NCBI RefSeq assembly: GCF_900099655.1 | Contig: NZ_FNDC01000001.1 | Coordinates: forward strand, 124,001 to 188,000 | DNA: 64,000 nt | Source: Planococcus glaciei | GTDB taxonomy: Bacteria; Bacillota; Bacilli; Bacillales_A; Planococcaceae | Reading direction: 5' to 3' | Shown: one piece after another, positions 25,155-34,212 of the stretch | Numbering within the stretch: the first letter of the stretch is position 1 | Layout of the letters: the number at the start of each line of letters is the position of its first letter | Notes under the pieces: model-generated | Databases searched by the model: none | What the model was told of the DNA's origin: nothing | What the model saw: only the letters and a program-made list of their open reading frames with translations | Translations under genes and position numbers: made by a program

Positions 25155-26453
25155 TTATGAATTGCTTATTTTTACGGCCGACCGGTACAGTACATCAACC
25201 GCTGCGAGCATTGAATCTTCATCAAAATCGAAACGTTCGTTATGGTGCCCGGCCGCTAAATCGCTGCCGACGATGCAGTAAGTCGCAAGCCCGCCGAGCT
25301 CTTTTACGCGTTCCATGTAATAAGTCGCGTCTTCAGAGCCTGCCGAATCCGTCGACCATTCGACTGTTTTCTTCATCAGCGGCGACTTTTCCGCAGCCCT
25401 TGCTAAAGTTTCCACCAATTCTTTGCTGGGCATACTGCTTTTCGCTTCGCCGACAATCTCCACTTTGACTTCCACTCCGTACATTTTTGCAGCACCTTCT
25501 AAAACATTGAGGGCTTGAGAACGGATGTAGTCATTGATTTCCGAAGTTTCTCCGCGTGTTTCCACTTTCAGTTCCGCCAGTGAGGGAATGATGTTGCGGC
25601 CGGTTCCGGCATTCAAAACGCCGACATTCACCCGTGATGCGCCTGCCGAATGCCGCGGAATTCCGTATAAGCCGAGTACCGCTGAGGATGCTGCCATTAA
25701 CGCATTGCGTCCTTCTTCCGGCTTTCCGCCGGCATGGGCCGCTGTTCCTTTAAAGGCGATATCCATTTTAGTCGTTGCCAAAAACCCGGAATTTCCAGCT
25801 ACAAACTCACCGGATGGCACTCCGATGCCCAAGTGCATGGCGATAAAGAAATCGACGTCATCTACAACTCCCGCTTCCACCATCGACTTGGCTCCGCGCG
25901 TCCCTTCTTCAGCCGGCTGAAAAATCAGTTTGATCGTCCCGGCCAGCTGTTCTTTATTGTCCATTAGGGTTTTCGCAAATCCAAGACCAATGGAAGTATG
26001 GCCATCGTGTCCGCAGGCATGCATCTTAAACTCATTCAACGAAGTGAAACCTTTTTCAAACGGAATGTGGCCTGCAGACATGTCTTCCTGAATATCAAGC
26101 GCATCCATATCAAAACGGTAAGCAAGAACGGGACCTGGTTTGTTGGTCTTTAACGTCGCAACAATTCCTGTCATGCCATTTTTGAATTTCGGCAGCCAGT
26201 CGATATTGGCACCATTTTGTTCAGCCCACCTGTAATGCGCATCCAAAATATCTTGTGTCGGCACACCCATGCGCGCTTCTGCTTTCATAACTTCTTCCGC
26301 AGTGCTCAAGCCATAGCCAAGTGAGTCTAAATACGCTGCGACAAGAGAAGCTGTACGCATTTCCAAAAATCCGGATTCGGCATGTTTGTGCAAATCGCGG
26401 CGCCAGCGAGTCATCTGATCCTGCAATTTTTCATCCAAAAATTGCTCTGCCAT
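25155..26453 (-). CDS. M20 amidohydrolase, AbgA-like (p-aminobenzoyl-glutamate hydrolase subunit A type)
   Basis: M20 family metallopeptidase, 432 aa, close to AbgA length. 'AYRFDMDALDIQED' and 'KMHACGHDGHTSIGLGF' are metal-binding segments, with 'IFQPAEEGTRGAKSMVEAG' and 'GSEDATYYMERV' later. The insertion 'MGVPTQDILDAHYRWAEQNGANIDW' (about 63-87) between the first two metal motifs is characteristic of AbgA. It is in an operon with the AbgT-family transporter encoded immediately upstream. The AbgB-like gene is 17 kb away in opposite orientation. Confidence 0.88.
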   Translation of the reverse strand: MAEQFLDEKLQDQMTRWRRDLHKHAESGFLEMRTASLVAAYLDSLGYGLSTAEEVMKAEARMGVPTQDILDAHYRWAEQNGANIDWLPKFKNGMTGIVATLKTNKPGPVLAYRFDMDALDIQEDMSAGHIPFEKGFTSLNEFKMHACGHDGHTSIGLGFAKTLMDNKEQLAGTIKLIFQPAEEGTRGAKSMVEAGVVDDVDFFIAMHLGIGVPSGEFVAGNSGFLATTKMDIAFKGTAAHAGGKPEEGRNALMAASSAVLGLYGIPRHSAGASRVNVGVLNAGTGRNIIPSLAELKVETRGETSEINDYIRSQALNVLEGAAKMYGVEVKVEIVGEAKSSMPSKELVETLARAAEKSPLMKKTVEWSTDSAGSEDATYYMERVKELGGLATYCIVGSDLAAGHHNERFDFDEDSMLAAVDVLYRSAVKISNS

Positions 26454-26482
26454 CTTTTCTCCTCTTTTCCATTAATGATTGT

Positions 26483-28012
26483 TTAGAGATAAGGGGTAAT
26501 TCCCGGTCCAAACTGAAGTTCCGCAAAGAAGAAGATCAGGAACATAATGATCCAGACGGCCAGGAAAGACAAGGTATAGGGAATCATTAAGGAAATCAAC
26601 GTTCCCATTCCTGCTTTTTTATCGTATTCGCGCATGAAAGAAAGCACGACAATAAAATAGGGATTTAACGGCGTCACGATATTGGTCGAGGAATCCCCGA
26701 TCCGGTAAGCCATTTGTGTGAATCCTGGATGATAACCGAGCTGCATAAACAGCGGTATAAACACCGGTGCTTCCAGTGCCCATTTCGCAGAACCGGAAGA
26801 AATCAGGAAGTTCAGCATTGCAGTAAAGAGAATGTAGCCGACAATCAGATAGATTCCTGTAAAATTGATTTGCGTCAACAACTCAGCGCCGTTTACAGCT
26901 ACCCAGGTGCCGATATTGGTCCATGTAAAATAAGCGATAAATTGCGATGCAGCAAAAATCAGAACGATAAATCCAGACATATCTTTGATGGACTCACTCA
27001 TAAATCCGACAGCATCTCTTGAACTTTTGATAGCTCCGACGGTTTTTCCGTAAGCTACGCCGAGTACGATGAAAAGACCGAAAATAATAGGTACGATTCC
27101 TGTCAAGAACGGCGAAGGAATTAAGCCGCCTTCTTCATTCCGAAGCGATGAACCCGGCAGGAAGATAAGCAATGCAAGCACCGCCAGATAAGCCAATGCG
27201 GCAAGGCCGGCGTTGCGCAGGCCCTTATTGGCTTTTGGATGCTCTTCTGCATCCACGTCAATGACCATATCGCCTTCATATTTTCCTAATTTAGGCTCGA
27301 TGATTTTTTCTGTGATGAGTGCAGCAACTATGGTTAGAACAAAAACAGAAATCATATTGAAATACCAGTTGTCAGCCGGTGTGACAATAACAGAAGGATC
27401 AAGGATTGCAGCAGCTTCCGTTGAAATTCCCGAAAGCAAGGCGTCTGTTCCAACAATCAGCAAGTTTGCCGTAAACCCGGCGCCGGCACTTGCGAAACCT
27501 ACTGCCAGACCCGCTAGCGGATGGCGTCCAATTTTATAGAATACCATTGCCGCGAGCGGCGGAATCAAAATCTGGGCAGCATCCGATGCGATATTCCCCA
27601 TGATTCCGACAAAAGCAATGGCGTATGTAACAAGCGCAGGTGGTGCTTTTAAAATAGTTTTACGAATGGCAATTTCCAATAATCCGACTTTTTCGGCCAA
27701 GCCGATGCCAAGCATGATTGCCAATACCGTTCCAAGCGGTGCAAAGCCTGTAAAGTTTTCAAGCATGGAAGTTATGATGTATTGCAGCCCGGCCCACGAC
27801 AGCAAATTTTGGATTGCCAGCGTCTCTCCAGTGCCTGGATGAACTACCGAAGCATTGAACATACTGAAAATAAAGGAAGCAATCATAACGGCGACTGCCA
27901 AGTACACAAAAATCATAAAAGGGTCGGGCAGCTTATTCCCTAATTTCTCGACGACGTTCAAAAAGCGTATAAAAAATCCCCGCTTCTCCACGTTCTGTTT
28001 TGGCTGTTTCAT
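26483..28012 (-). CDS. AbgT family transporter
   Basis: Membrane protein of 509 aa with about 12-13 hydrophobic segments. 'NKLPDPFMIFVYLAVAVM' at the N-terminus, 'LGTVLAIMLGIGLAEKVGLLE', and the hairpin region 'AGFTANLLIVGTDALLSGIS' mark AbgT. In E. coli AbgT imports p-aminobenzoyl-glutamate, while relatives such as MtrF export sulfonamides/antimetabolites. The operon with an AbgA-like peptidase favours uptake of an N-acylated or N-aryl amino acid. Confidence 0.93.
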   Translation of the reverse strand: MKQPKQNVEKRGFFIRFLNVVEKLGNKLPDPFMIFVYLAVAVMIASFIFSMFNASVVHPGTGETLAIQNLLSWAGLQYIITSMLENFTGFAPLGTVLAIMLGIGLAEKVGLLEIAIRKTILKAPPALVTYAIAFVGIMGNIASDAAQILIPPLAAMVFYKIGRHPLAGLAVGFASAGAGFTANLLIVGTDALLSGISTEAAAILDPSVIVTPADNWYFNMISVFVLTIVAALITEKIIEPKLGKYEGDMVIDVDAEEHPKANKGLRNAGLAALAYLAVLALLIFLPGSSLRNEEGGLIPSPFLTGIVPIIFGLFIVLGVAYGKTVGAIKSSRDAVGFMSESIKDMSGFIVLIFAASQFIAYFTWTNIGTWVAVNGAELLTQINFTGIYLIVGYILFTAMLNFLISSGSAKWALEAPVFIPLFMQLGYHPGFTQMAYRIGDSSTNIVTPLNPYFIVVLSFMREYDKKAGMGTLISLMIPYTLSFLAVWIIMFLIFFFAELQFGPGITPYL

Positions 28013-28129
28013 CTTTCTCCTCCTCTGATTGCATAATTACACAAATACCTTAATATTATATTCATAAATACATCGTTTTTTCAAGATATTCCGATAATTT
28101 TTAATAAAGTGACGTCTTAACGTTCGGAA

Positions 28130-29302
28130 TTAACGTAATTCCTTCAATTTTTCCAAAGCATTGATCGTAACTTTCACCATTGTATCGACGCCGATTTCAA
28201 TTGCATCTTCATTAAAATAAAATTCCGGATCATGGAGCGGTTTCGGAATTTCTTCTCCTTCTTTGGCACAGCCCAGCCAGTAAAATGCACCGGGATATTC
28301 TGCCAGAAACCGCGAAAAATCTTCTCCTGCCATGGAAGGATCTACTGTTGGCAATGCTTCTTCGCCGAGTGAGGCAATGGCAGTATCCCGGACCAGCTCT
28401 GCCCATTCCGGCGTATTGACGGTGGCATCATAGCCTTCAATATAGTCGTAAGCAATTTTGACTTCGTATGCAATTTCAAACCCTTTGACCAGATTTTCAA
28501 TTCTCCGTTTAATGGTTGCCTTCGCTTGTTTACTGTAAGTCCGAACCGTGCCAGTCAGTTCTACATGGTCGGCAATCACGTTGTAGCGGTATCCCCCATT
28601 AATCGTGCCAATCGTAATAACTGCTGACTCCAATGGATTTGTGTTGCGGCTAACAATCGACTGAAGCGAAGAAATGAATTCTGCAGTGACCACAATTGCA
28701 TCTTTTCCTTGATGCGGCATACTGGCATGCCCCGCTGCGCCTGTAATGGTAAACGATAGTCTGTCGGATGCCGCCATCATTTCTTTATCGCGAACCCCGA
28801 TTTTCCCGACTGGCAAGTCCGGCCATACATGCTGTCCAAAAATGACATCCGGTTTGTATTCATCAAAAACACCGTCTTCCATCATCGGCCTTGCACCGCC
28901 AATTGGCGTCGACTCTTCATTTGGCTGGAAGACAAGAAGGACACGGCCAGGCAATTGATCCTTCATTTCCTGCAGCTTGAATCCTGTACCAAGCAGCATG
29001 GAAGTATGTGCATCGTGTCCGCACGCATGCATTTTTCCTGCGACCGCCGATTTGAATTCGACATCCGTTTTTTCGGTAATCGGAAGCGCATCAATATCTG
29101 CACGCAAAGCGACAGTCCCGCCGCTTCCGCTCCCCTCAATTATTCCGAGGACCCCTGTTCTGGCAAAACCGGTTTTGAAAGGAATGCCGGCTTTCTCCAA
29201 TTCGGCCTGAATGCGTTTAGAAGTTTCCCATTCCTCGCCGCCAAGTTCCGGATTCCGGTGCAAATCTCTTCGAATCTCTTTGACACGTTCAGTGATTGTC
29301 AT
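28130..29302 (-). CDS. M20 family amidohydrolase (hippurate hydrolase / N-acyl amino acid hydrolase type)
   Basis: 390 aa, M20D subfamily. Metal ligands: 'RADIDALPITE', 'GKMHACGHDAHTSMLLG' (Cys-x-His-x3-His), 'FQPNEESTPIGGARPMMEDG' (a PNEE variant of the common PAEE) and the late 'LHDPEFYFNED'. The dimerisation domain starts near 'FTITGAAGHASMPHQGKDAI'. It is separated from abgT by 117 bp of AT-rich sequence with no clear terminator. With the other two M20 enzymes it makes a cluster for acylated amino acid breakdown. Confidence 0.93.
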   Translation of the reverse strand: MTITERVKEIRRDLHRNPELGGEEWETSKRIQAELEKAGIPFKTGFARTGVLGIIEGSGSGGTVALRADIDALPITEKTDVEFKSAVAGKMHACGHDAHTSMLLGTGFKLQEMKDQLPGRVLLVFQPNEESTPIGGARPMMEDGVFDEYKPDVIFGQHVWPDLPVGKIGVRDKEMMAASDRLSFTITGAAGHASMPHQGKDAIVVTAEFISSLQSIVSRNTNPLESAVITIGTINGGYRYNVIADHVELTGTVRTYSKQAKATIKRRIENLVKGFEIAYEVKIAYDYIEGYDATVNTPEWAELVRDTAIASLGEEALPTVDPSMAGEDFSRFLAEYPGAFYWLGCAKEGEEIPKPLHDPEFYFNEDAIEIGVDTMVKVTINALEKLKELR

Positions 29303-29534
29303 GCGTATTCATCCCTTCTATGTATCAACTTTTCTTTTCGAGCTTAGCATAAAATAAAAAGCGGATGTCGAATTAATGAAATAAAGAGAATTTTTTGATA
29401 CTATAGTATGATAATTAAATTCATCGTAAATTGGTTTTTGTAAAAATTTATTATCCTTCCCTTGAAGCCATATCCAAGCATAGAATTCCTTCGCTTCTTC
29501 TTCCTCATCTATATCCAACCGTTAAATTGCAAAC
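29303..29534. other. Intergenic region, no gene seen
   Basis: AT-rich leader side of the M20 gene. A perfect 12-bp palindrome, ATACTATAGTAT, at 29398-29409 may be an operator or chance. Short frames here lack ribosome binding sites. Confidence 0.5.
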
Positions 29535-29570
29535 AAAAAACGTCCATCAATTTCTTGATGGACGTTTTTG
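29535..29570. terminator. Duplicated terminator hairpin (left copy)
   Basis: 36 bp identical to 30025-30060: A run, cgtccatcaa, tttc, ttgatggacg, T run. It is separated from the tellurite-resistance gene it would serve by the mobile element, and is best read as one half of a target-site duplication. Confidence 0.85.
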
Positions 29571-30024
29571 CAGGCTGTCGAGAAACCTTGACAGTCCTCT
29601 TTATTCCGCTTCAGGCGGACGCTTTTCGCGGGCTCGCGCCGAGCCGCTTCGTCGCTTTGCGACTCCAGGGTCTCGGCTGCTTCGCTTTCCCGCAGAAGTC
29701 GCCGCCTTCCGCTTCATTCCGTTTTCCAGCTTCTTTACAAGGATTGTTTGAAAAGTGAGAACAAAAATGAAGCGCACACTGGGTTCATGCCTTCTCTTGA
29801 TATGGAGCAAAACAGCGGAGACTCCCGTGGGACAGCGCCGTGCCGAAATCCACTCGGCTGCCGGGCCGAGTTAGTTCGGCGCAAGCCCGCAGGAAAGACA
29901 TTAGCCGAAGCCTGCGAGGCTAAGTCTTTGCGATGAAGCTAGCGAAGCGATGCAGGAGCATATGTTTTCAGCGGAGCTATTTTGCGGAATATCAGTTTAG
30001 ATAATTTTCTTTCTCAACAAGCTG
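29571..30024. mobile_element. MITE-like element, copy 1 (454 bp)
   Basis: No coding capacity. The left end reads CAGGCTGTCGAGAAAC and the right end, in complement, CAGCTTGTTGAGAAAG, giving 12/16 terminal inverted repeats. It is flanked by exact 36-bp direct repeats that are a terminator hairpin. Internally it has GC-rich modules including gacattagccgaagcctgcg (about 29898) and gtgccgaaatccactcgg, shared in reverse orientation with copy 2 at 54109-54694. The segment atatggagcaaa.cagcggag is shared by both copies too. This suggests a non-autonomous transposable element. Confidence 0.75.
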
Positions 30025-30060
30025 AAAAAACGTCCATCAATTTCTTGATGGACGTTTTTG
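30025..30060 (-). terminator. Terminator of the ter operon (right copy of duplication)
   Basis: Hairpin with arms cgtccatcaa / ttgatggacg, 10 bp after the stop of the terminal terD gene, followed on the minus strand by a T run. Identical to 29535-29570. Confidence 0.88.
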
Positions 30061-30070
30061 CGTTCATTTA

Positions 30071-30649
30071 TTAGCTTAAGCCAAAGTCGCTGACAAGGGC
30101 TGCTAAGCCGCCTTGGTAGCCGCTTCCGATGGCGTTGAATTTCCATTGGCCTGCATGGCGGTATAATTCGCCGACGACAAGCGCAGTTTCAATCGAAAAA
30201 TCTTCGCCTAAATCGTAGCGCAGAATTTCTTCGTTGGTGCTTTCGTTCAATACACGGATAAAGGCGTTGGATACCTGTCCGAAGTTTTGGCCGCGGCTTT
30301 CGCCTTCGTGGATTGTTACCGTGAAGACCACTTTGTGGACATCCGCAGGAACATTCGGCAAATCAACGAGCACTTGCTCGTCGTCTCCGTCGCCTTCGCC
30401 GGTCAAGTTATCTCCAGCATGGACAACGGAACCGTTGCCGCCTGACAGGTTGTTGTAGAAGATGAAATCTTCCGGGCTGCGGGATTTCCCATTTTCCGCG
30501 ACTAAGAATACAGATGCATCCAAGTCGAAATCTCCGCCGCCGCTGTATTTGTTTGTATCCCAGCCAAGGCCGACAAGCACTTTTGTCAATCCCGGGTTGG
30601 TTTTCGTTAAATCGATTTTCTGGCCTTTTGTTAAGTTAATTGTAGACAT
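30071..30649 (-). CDS. TerD family protein (copy 1)
   Basis: 192-aa calcium-binding stress protein of the TerD family. '[18 protein letters not shown]' N-terminus, '[22 protein letters not shown]' in parts, and the acidic metal-binding run '[17 protein letters not shown]' (about 75-92) are diagnostic. It is the last gene of the operon, 20 bp after TelA. TerD proteins are thought to sense metal or envelope stress at the membrane with TerC; the mechanism is not settled. Confidence 0.96.
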   Translation of the reverse strand: MSTINLTKGQKIDLTKTNPGLTKVLVGLGWDTNKYSGGGDFDLDASVFLVAENGKSRSPEDFIFYNNLSGGNGSVVHAGDNLTGEGDGDDEQVLVDLPNVPADVHKVVFTVTIHEGESRGQNFGQVSNAFIRVLNESTNEEILRYDLGEDFSIETALVVGELYRHAGQWKFNAIGSGYQGGLAALVSDFGLS

Positions 30650-30669
30650 ATACTGATTTCCTCCTCCGA

Positions 30670-31752
30670 TTAATTCGCTTTTCGTTGGGTGTCTTCGTAT
30701 TTCTTCTGCAATTCCTCAATGCGCAAACGCCCTTGCTCACGCATTTTGCGGTTTTCCGCTTCGATTTCACGCGTGTCGTTCATGCCTTGCATAATCGTTT
30801 CCCATGTCTGTTCGATGGTCTCGATTTTGATGCTTGGCTGGCCGGACATGCGGGCAATATCCACGCTTTGGCGCGAAATATCGTTTGCGTTATTCAGCAG
30901 CATTTCATTGGTGCGGCGATCCAGTTCATTCATGCCTTCAGCCACCAGGTTCTGGCGTTTAGCCGCAATGGCATTGATCAAGCCGGTTTTAAAGATTGGA
31001 ATCGTTGTGACAAACGCAGAATTGATCTTTCCGATCAATTTGGTGTTCCCGCGCTGCAGCATACGGATTTGCGGAGCCGACTGATAGGAAACCTGCTTCG
31101 CCATTTCCAAATCATAGACGCGCTGTTCCAGCAATTCGATGGCATTTTGCAGGGAATTCAATTCCATTAAAGCCATCTGGTTGCCGGATTCCGCCCGTTT
31201 GCGCACTTCCGGTTCTTGTGCTTTCAGTTCCTGGACTTTGATGTCTCCAGCGGCGATGTACTTTTCCAGTTCCATGAAATAATTGAAGTTCTGGTCGTAC
31301 AGCTCTTCCAAAGTCGATGTCGACTTTTTCATTTCGGTTTCGTATTTTGTAATTTCGACGTAGACTTTGTCGATTTCCGTCCCCATGGTCTGGTACTTAT
31401 TGAACAATTGTTCAATCACTTTATTGCCTTTATTGAAGATTTTGTTGAGGAAGCCTTTCTTTTCAACAAAATCTTTTTTGTCGAATTTGTCCATGATTTT
31501 GCCGAGCTGCTTTAAAAGTTCACTTGATTCTTCCATGCTGTTGGCCTGGACCGAATTCAAGACTTTGCCGGTGAAAGCGGAGATTTCATTTGCGGGTTCA
31601 CGCCCGAACTCCAGCAATTCAATCTGGTTTTTCGGGTTGATTTTTGAAGCCAGCGCCAGCACTTCAGGGTCTTTCTTCAACTGGACTTTCAAGTTGTTTT
31701 CATCTTGCATGACCAGTTCTTGCTGCTCGATTTGATTTGGCAATGTACTCAT
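30670..31752 (-). CDS. TelA / toxic anion resistance protein
   Basis: 360 aa, almost wholly helical with heptad-like charged stretches. It belongs to the TelA (toxic anion resistance) family, equivalent to B. subtilis YceH. '[24 protein letters not shown]' in the N-terminal part and '[26 protein letters not shown]' (about 225-250) are recognisable. There are no membrane segments and no enzyme motif. TelA regularly accompanies TerD genes, is linked to tellurite and colicin resistance, and probably acts as an oligomeric scaffold. Confidence 0.94.
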   Translation of the reverse strand: MSTLPNQIEQQELVMQDENNLKVQLKKDPEVLALASKINPKNQIELLEFGREPANEISAFTGKVLNSVQANSMEESSELLKQLGKIMDKFDKKDFVEKKGFLNKIFNKGNKVIEQLFNKYQTMGTEIDKVYVEITKYETEMKKSTSTLEELYDQNFNYFMELEKYIAAGDIKVQELKAQEPEVRKRAESGNQMALMELNSLQNAIELLEQRVYDLEMAKQVSYQSAPQIRMLQRGNTKLIGKINSAFVTTIPIFKTGLINAIAAKRQNLVAEGMNELDRRTNEMLLNNANDISRQSVDIARMSGQPSIKIETIEQTWETIMQGMNDTREIEAENRKMREQGRLRIEELQKKYEDTQRKAN

Positions 31753-31773
31753 TGGTATCCCTCCCTGTAATGG

Positions 31774-33387
31774 TTAAAGCCATTTTCTGAATAACTTTTT
31801 GACCACTGACGGTTCACGGTATGGCTCGTTGTAGCTGCGGTCATCCAGCCAGTGTGTATCGATCGATTCGGCATCGATCCAGCGTTCAATGTCCTGATGC
31901 CCTTGCGGATTAATGATGATGACATCGAGTCCGAATATATGGATGAGTGCAATGGCATTGGCATCCGCACGGCTCAATTCGCCGTCTTTTTCTTCATTGT
32001 AAAACAGCAAAGTCGGCACAAACTGCGGATAATCAAACTGCTGGATCAGCTGAATGACAGCGTCCGGCATCGACATCGACTGGGAAAATTGATAAAGCTG
32101 GAGGTCTTCAAATGATTCTCCGTTCTGCGGAGTGAGCATCGGCTTTTCAACAAGCCGCGCAATCGCTTCGCAAAGGGCCGTTTGCAGGCCGTCCGGCAAG
32201 CGTCCGTATTTCCACCAATTGGCCGTTTTCATCTTCTCGGGATCCAGCCGTCCATTTTTCCCAAGCGCTGCCCGGTAATGGAATTGCTGGTTCCCTTTGC
32301 GTTCTTCGATAAACGGAAAACTCCGGATCAATAGCGTGTCCTCGCGTTCGGTCAATCCATGGATATTATCCCAGAAGCGCTTCCGGTCTTTTTCAATGCC
32401 CATGATTTTGGCAAACACAACCGGGATGTTGACGCTTCCCCGTTCCACGCCAAATGATGGGCGGACCATGGCCCGTTCTTTTGCGAGCATGAATGCTTCA
32501 TCAATGGTCGTTTTCAGCCGGATGGATTTGGTTAAATAGGATTTAAACTGATAAGGCTTATACAGGCCCGAATCATCATGGTGCAGCAAGCGGTCCACTT
32601 CCTGTGTCGCCCGGTATGCAACCGTTCCGACCCGCTCCGGCTTTTCTTCCGGAAACGGCAGAACCGCATCCCCTGTCACCTGAAAACTGTGGGTCGGCAA
32701 ATCTTTTTCTTCCAGTACTGTTTCCAGCCAATGCTTTCCGGTCGGATCAAAAACGATGACATGAAAACCGAAAGCCGCAGAAAATTTGAGAAACCATTTT
32801 TCGCTTTCTGTCGTATCGCCGTACCAGAGGAAGGCAGGCAGCCCTTTTTCCAGGTCCAGCTTTTCCAGCTCCGGCTCGATGTGGTTGAACGTCCATTTGA
32901 CCAAGTCTGTTGCAATGCGGCGGAAAGAGGAATGGGTTGTGCTTCCGCCGGATTGGGTTTGGAAAGCTTTCAATATATCGATCATGACCAGGCGGATCCG
33001 CCGATTCAGCCCTGCGTCTTTCAATCTTGGCAGCAAGCCTTTGCCGTCAAGAAAAGCCACAATCCGGTTTGGAGACAGCCCCCGCTCTTTATTGTTCATT
33101 TCAAACAAATCCTGCAGGCTGCGCAGGCGTTCAGCCGCAATCTGCTTGTTCAAGCGGTCGGATAGCCGTATGAGCCGCCCCTTTGACTCTTCCAACAGAT
33201 CGTAAATTGAAGCAAAATAATCGTCGGCATCGAGCGGCATTCCGACAAATTGGCCGAGCAGCTGCGGATAAGTGATGGCATCTTCTTCGACTTTCGTTTC
33301 CGGGTGATTAACAAGCGGCTTCGTCAGCCAGTCGCCCAGTTTTTCCGGATCCCACGTTCTCACGCGGACCGGATGCAGTTGAACCAT
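31774..33387 (-). CDS. YceG-like component of the Ter biosynthetic module
   Basis: 537 aa, of the YceG family found only with TerD/TelA genes. No catalytic motif is assigned in the family that I can name. I see an internal resemblance between about 190-240 ('FGFHVIVFDPTGKHWLETVL') and about 460-515 ('FGLDVIIINPQGHQDIERWI'), each preceded by an LxxY-D/N segment. This suggests an ancient duplication of one alpha/beta unit. The gene is 21 bp upstream of telA and 12 bp downstream of the HAD gene, so it is in the same operon. Confidence 0.9.
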   Translation of the reverse strand: MVQLHPVRVRTWDPEKLGDWLTKPLVNHPETKVEEDAITYPQLLGQFVGMPLDADDYFASIYDLLEESKGRLIRLSDRLNKQIAAERLRSLQDLFEMNNKERGLSPNRIVAFLDGKGLLPRLKDAGLNRRIRLVMIDILKAFQTQSGGSTTHSSFRRIATDLVKWTFNHIEPELEKLDLEKGLPAFLWYGDTTESEKWFLKFSAAFGFHVIVFDPTGKHWLETVLEEKDLPTHSFQVTGDAVLPFPEEKPERVGTVAYRATQEVDRLLHHDDSGLYKPYQFKSYLTKSIRLKTTIDEAFMLAKERAMVRPSFGVERGSVNIPVVFAKIMGIEKDRKRFWDNIHGLTEREDTLLIRSFPFIEERKGNQQFHYRAALGKNGRLDPEKMKTANWWKYGRLPDGLQTALCEAIARLVEKPMLTPQNGESFEDLQLYQFSQSMSMPDAVIQLIQQFDYPQFVPTLLFYNEEKDGELSRADANAIALIHIFGLDVIIINPQGHQDIERWIDAESIDTHWLDDRSYNEPYREPSVVKKLFRKWL

Positions 33388-33399
33388 GGGATTTCCTCC

Positions 33400-34212
33400 T
33401 TATTCAAACTCCCGGGAAATACTCATCACTTTCTCCAAGATTTCTTCCCCGGCTTTGATTCCTTTTTTCTCGGTTATTTCAATATGTTCAGAAAAAGAAT
33501 CGCTTTGGACCGCTTCTCCGTGGGCAGGCAGCAAGCTCAGATCTGCATTTTCAAGCAGGCACATATCCAAAAGCGAATCCCCTGCCGCTACTACATAGGT
33601 CGCATCGATGCGTTTTTTGACGTATTCCATTGCCGCCGCTTTCGTGATGCTTTCCGGCATAAAATACAGCTTTCGCCCTTGGAGCGACAGCGACCAGCCG
33701 ATTTCACGGAATGTCCTTTGGTAAAGTTCCATATTCTCTTCCGGGAAACGTTCCCGGTCCAAAATCATGTAAACGAACCAGTCATCCGCTTCGCGCACGC
33801 TCACTACCCAGTCTTCTGTGAAATACCGCTCAATTTCCGGCTTCAGCTCCTGAATGATCGTTTTCCGGCTGACACAACGCTTACGGATATCGTCCGACCA
33901 TTCTTTTATGGGTTCCCCGTTTTCCAGGATGACAGCCCCGTTTGCAACAATCGCAAAACGCGGGCGTTCATTCCCTTCATATATGCCGGTCACCCGCTCA
34001 TACTGTGCCTGGGTTCTGGTGGTTACCGGCAAAAAGCAGACGGAAGAATCGAGGTTCCACAGCGCCGATTGGCTTTTTGCCGTCATAAACGAATGCGGTT
34101 TCCCGTCAATCCGCTCCGCCTCTCTCAGTTCCTCTTCCGAAACACCCGAGCCCATTGTGCGGCGTGAATAGATCAACGTCTGGTCCAAATCGCTGGCAAA
34201 TAAAATCGTCAT
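33400..34212 (-). CDS. HAD family phosphatase of the Ter module
   Basis: 270 aa. Motif I 'FASDLDQTLIYSRR' (Asp-x-Asp), a large C2-type cap, then 'AVEYVKKRIDAT'-like helix and motif IV 'VAAGDSLLDMCLLENAD'. It resembles Cof/sucrose-phosphatase-type HADs. The ATG overlaps the stop of the upstream PRTase/PELOTA gene (ATGA). In the scheme proposed for Ter-linked operons, the HAD enzyme would dephosphorylate a nucleotide-like intermediate; that is prediction, not assay. Confidence 0.9.
   Translation of the reverse strand: MTILFASDLDQTLIYSRRTMGSGVSEEELREAERIDGKPHSFMTAKSQSALWNLDSSVCFLPVTTRTQAQYERVTGIYEGNERPRFAIVANGAVILENGEPIKEWSDDIRKRCVSRKTIIQELKPEIERYFTEDWVVSVREADDWFVYMILDRERFPEENMELYQRTFREIGWSLSLQGRKLYFMPESITKAAAMEYVKKRIDATYVVAAGDSLLDMCLLENADLSLLPAHGEAVQSDSFSEHIEITEKKGIKAGEEILEKVMSISREFE

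Noticed and set aside
29398..29409. Perfect palindrome ATACTATAGTAT upstream of the M20 gene
   Set aside because: Single occurrence in AT-rich DNA with no clear promoter relation; could be chance.
29318..29810. Several short frames around the first MITE-like element
   Set aside because: They run across terminator hairpins and repeat modules in both directions and lack start signals.
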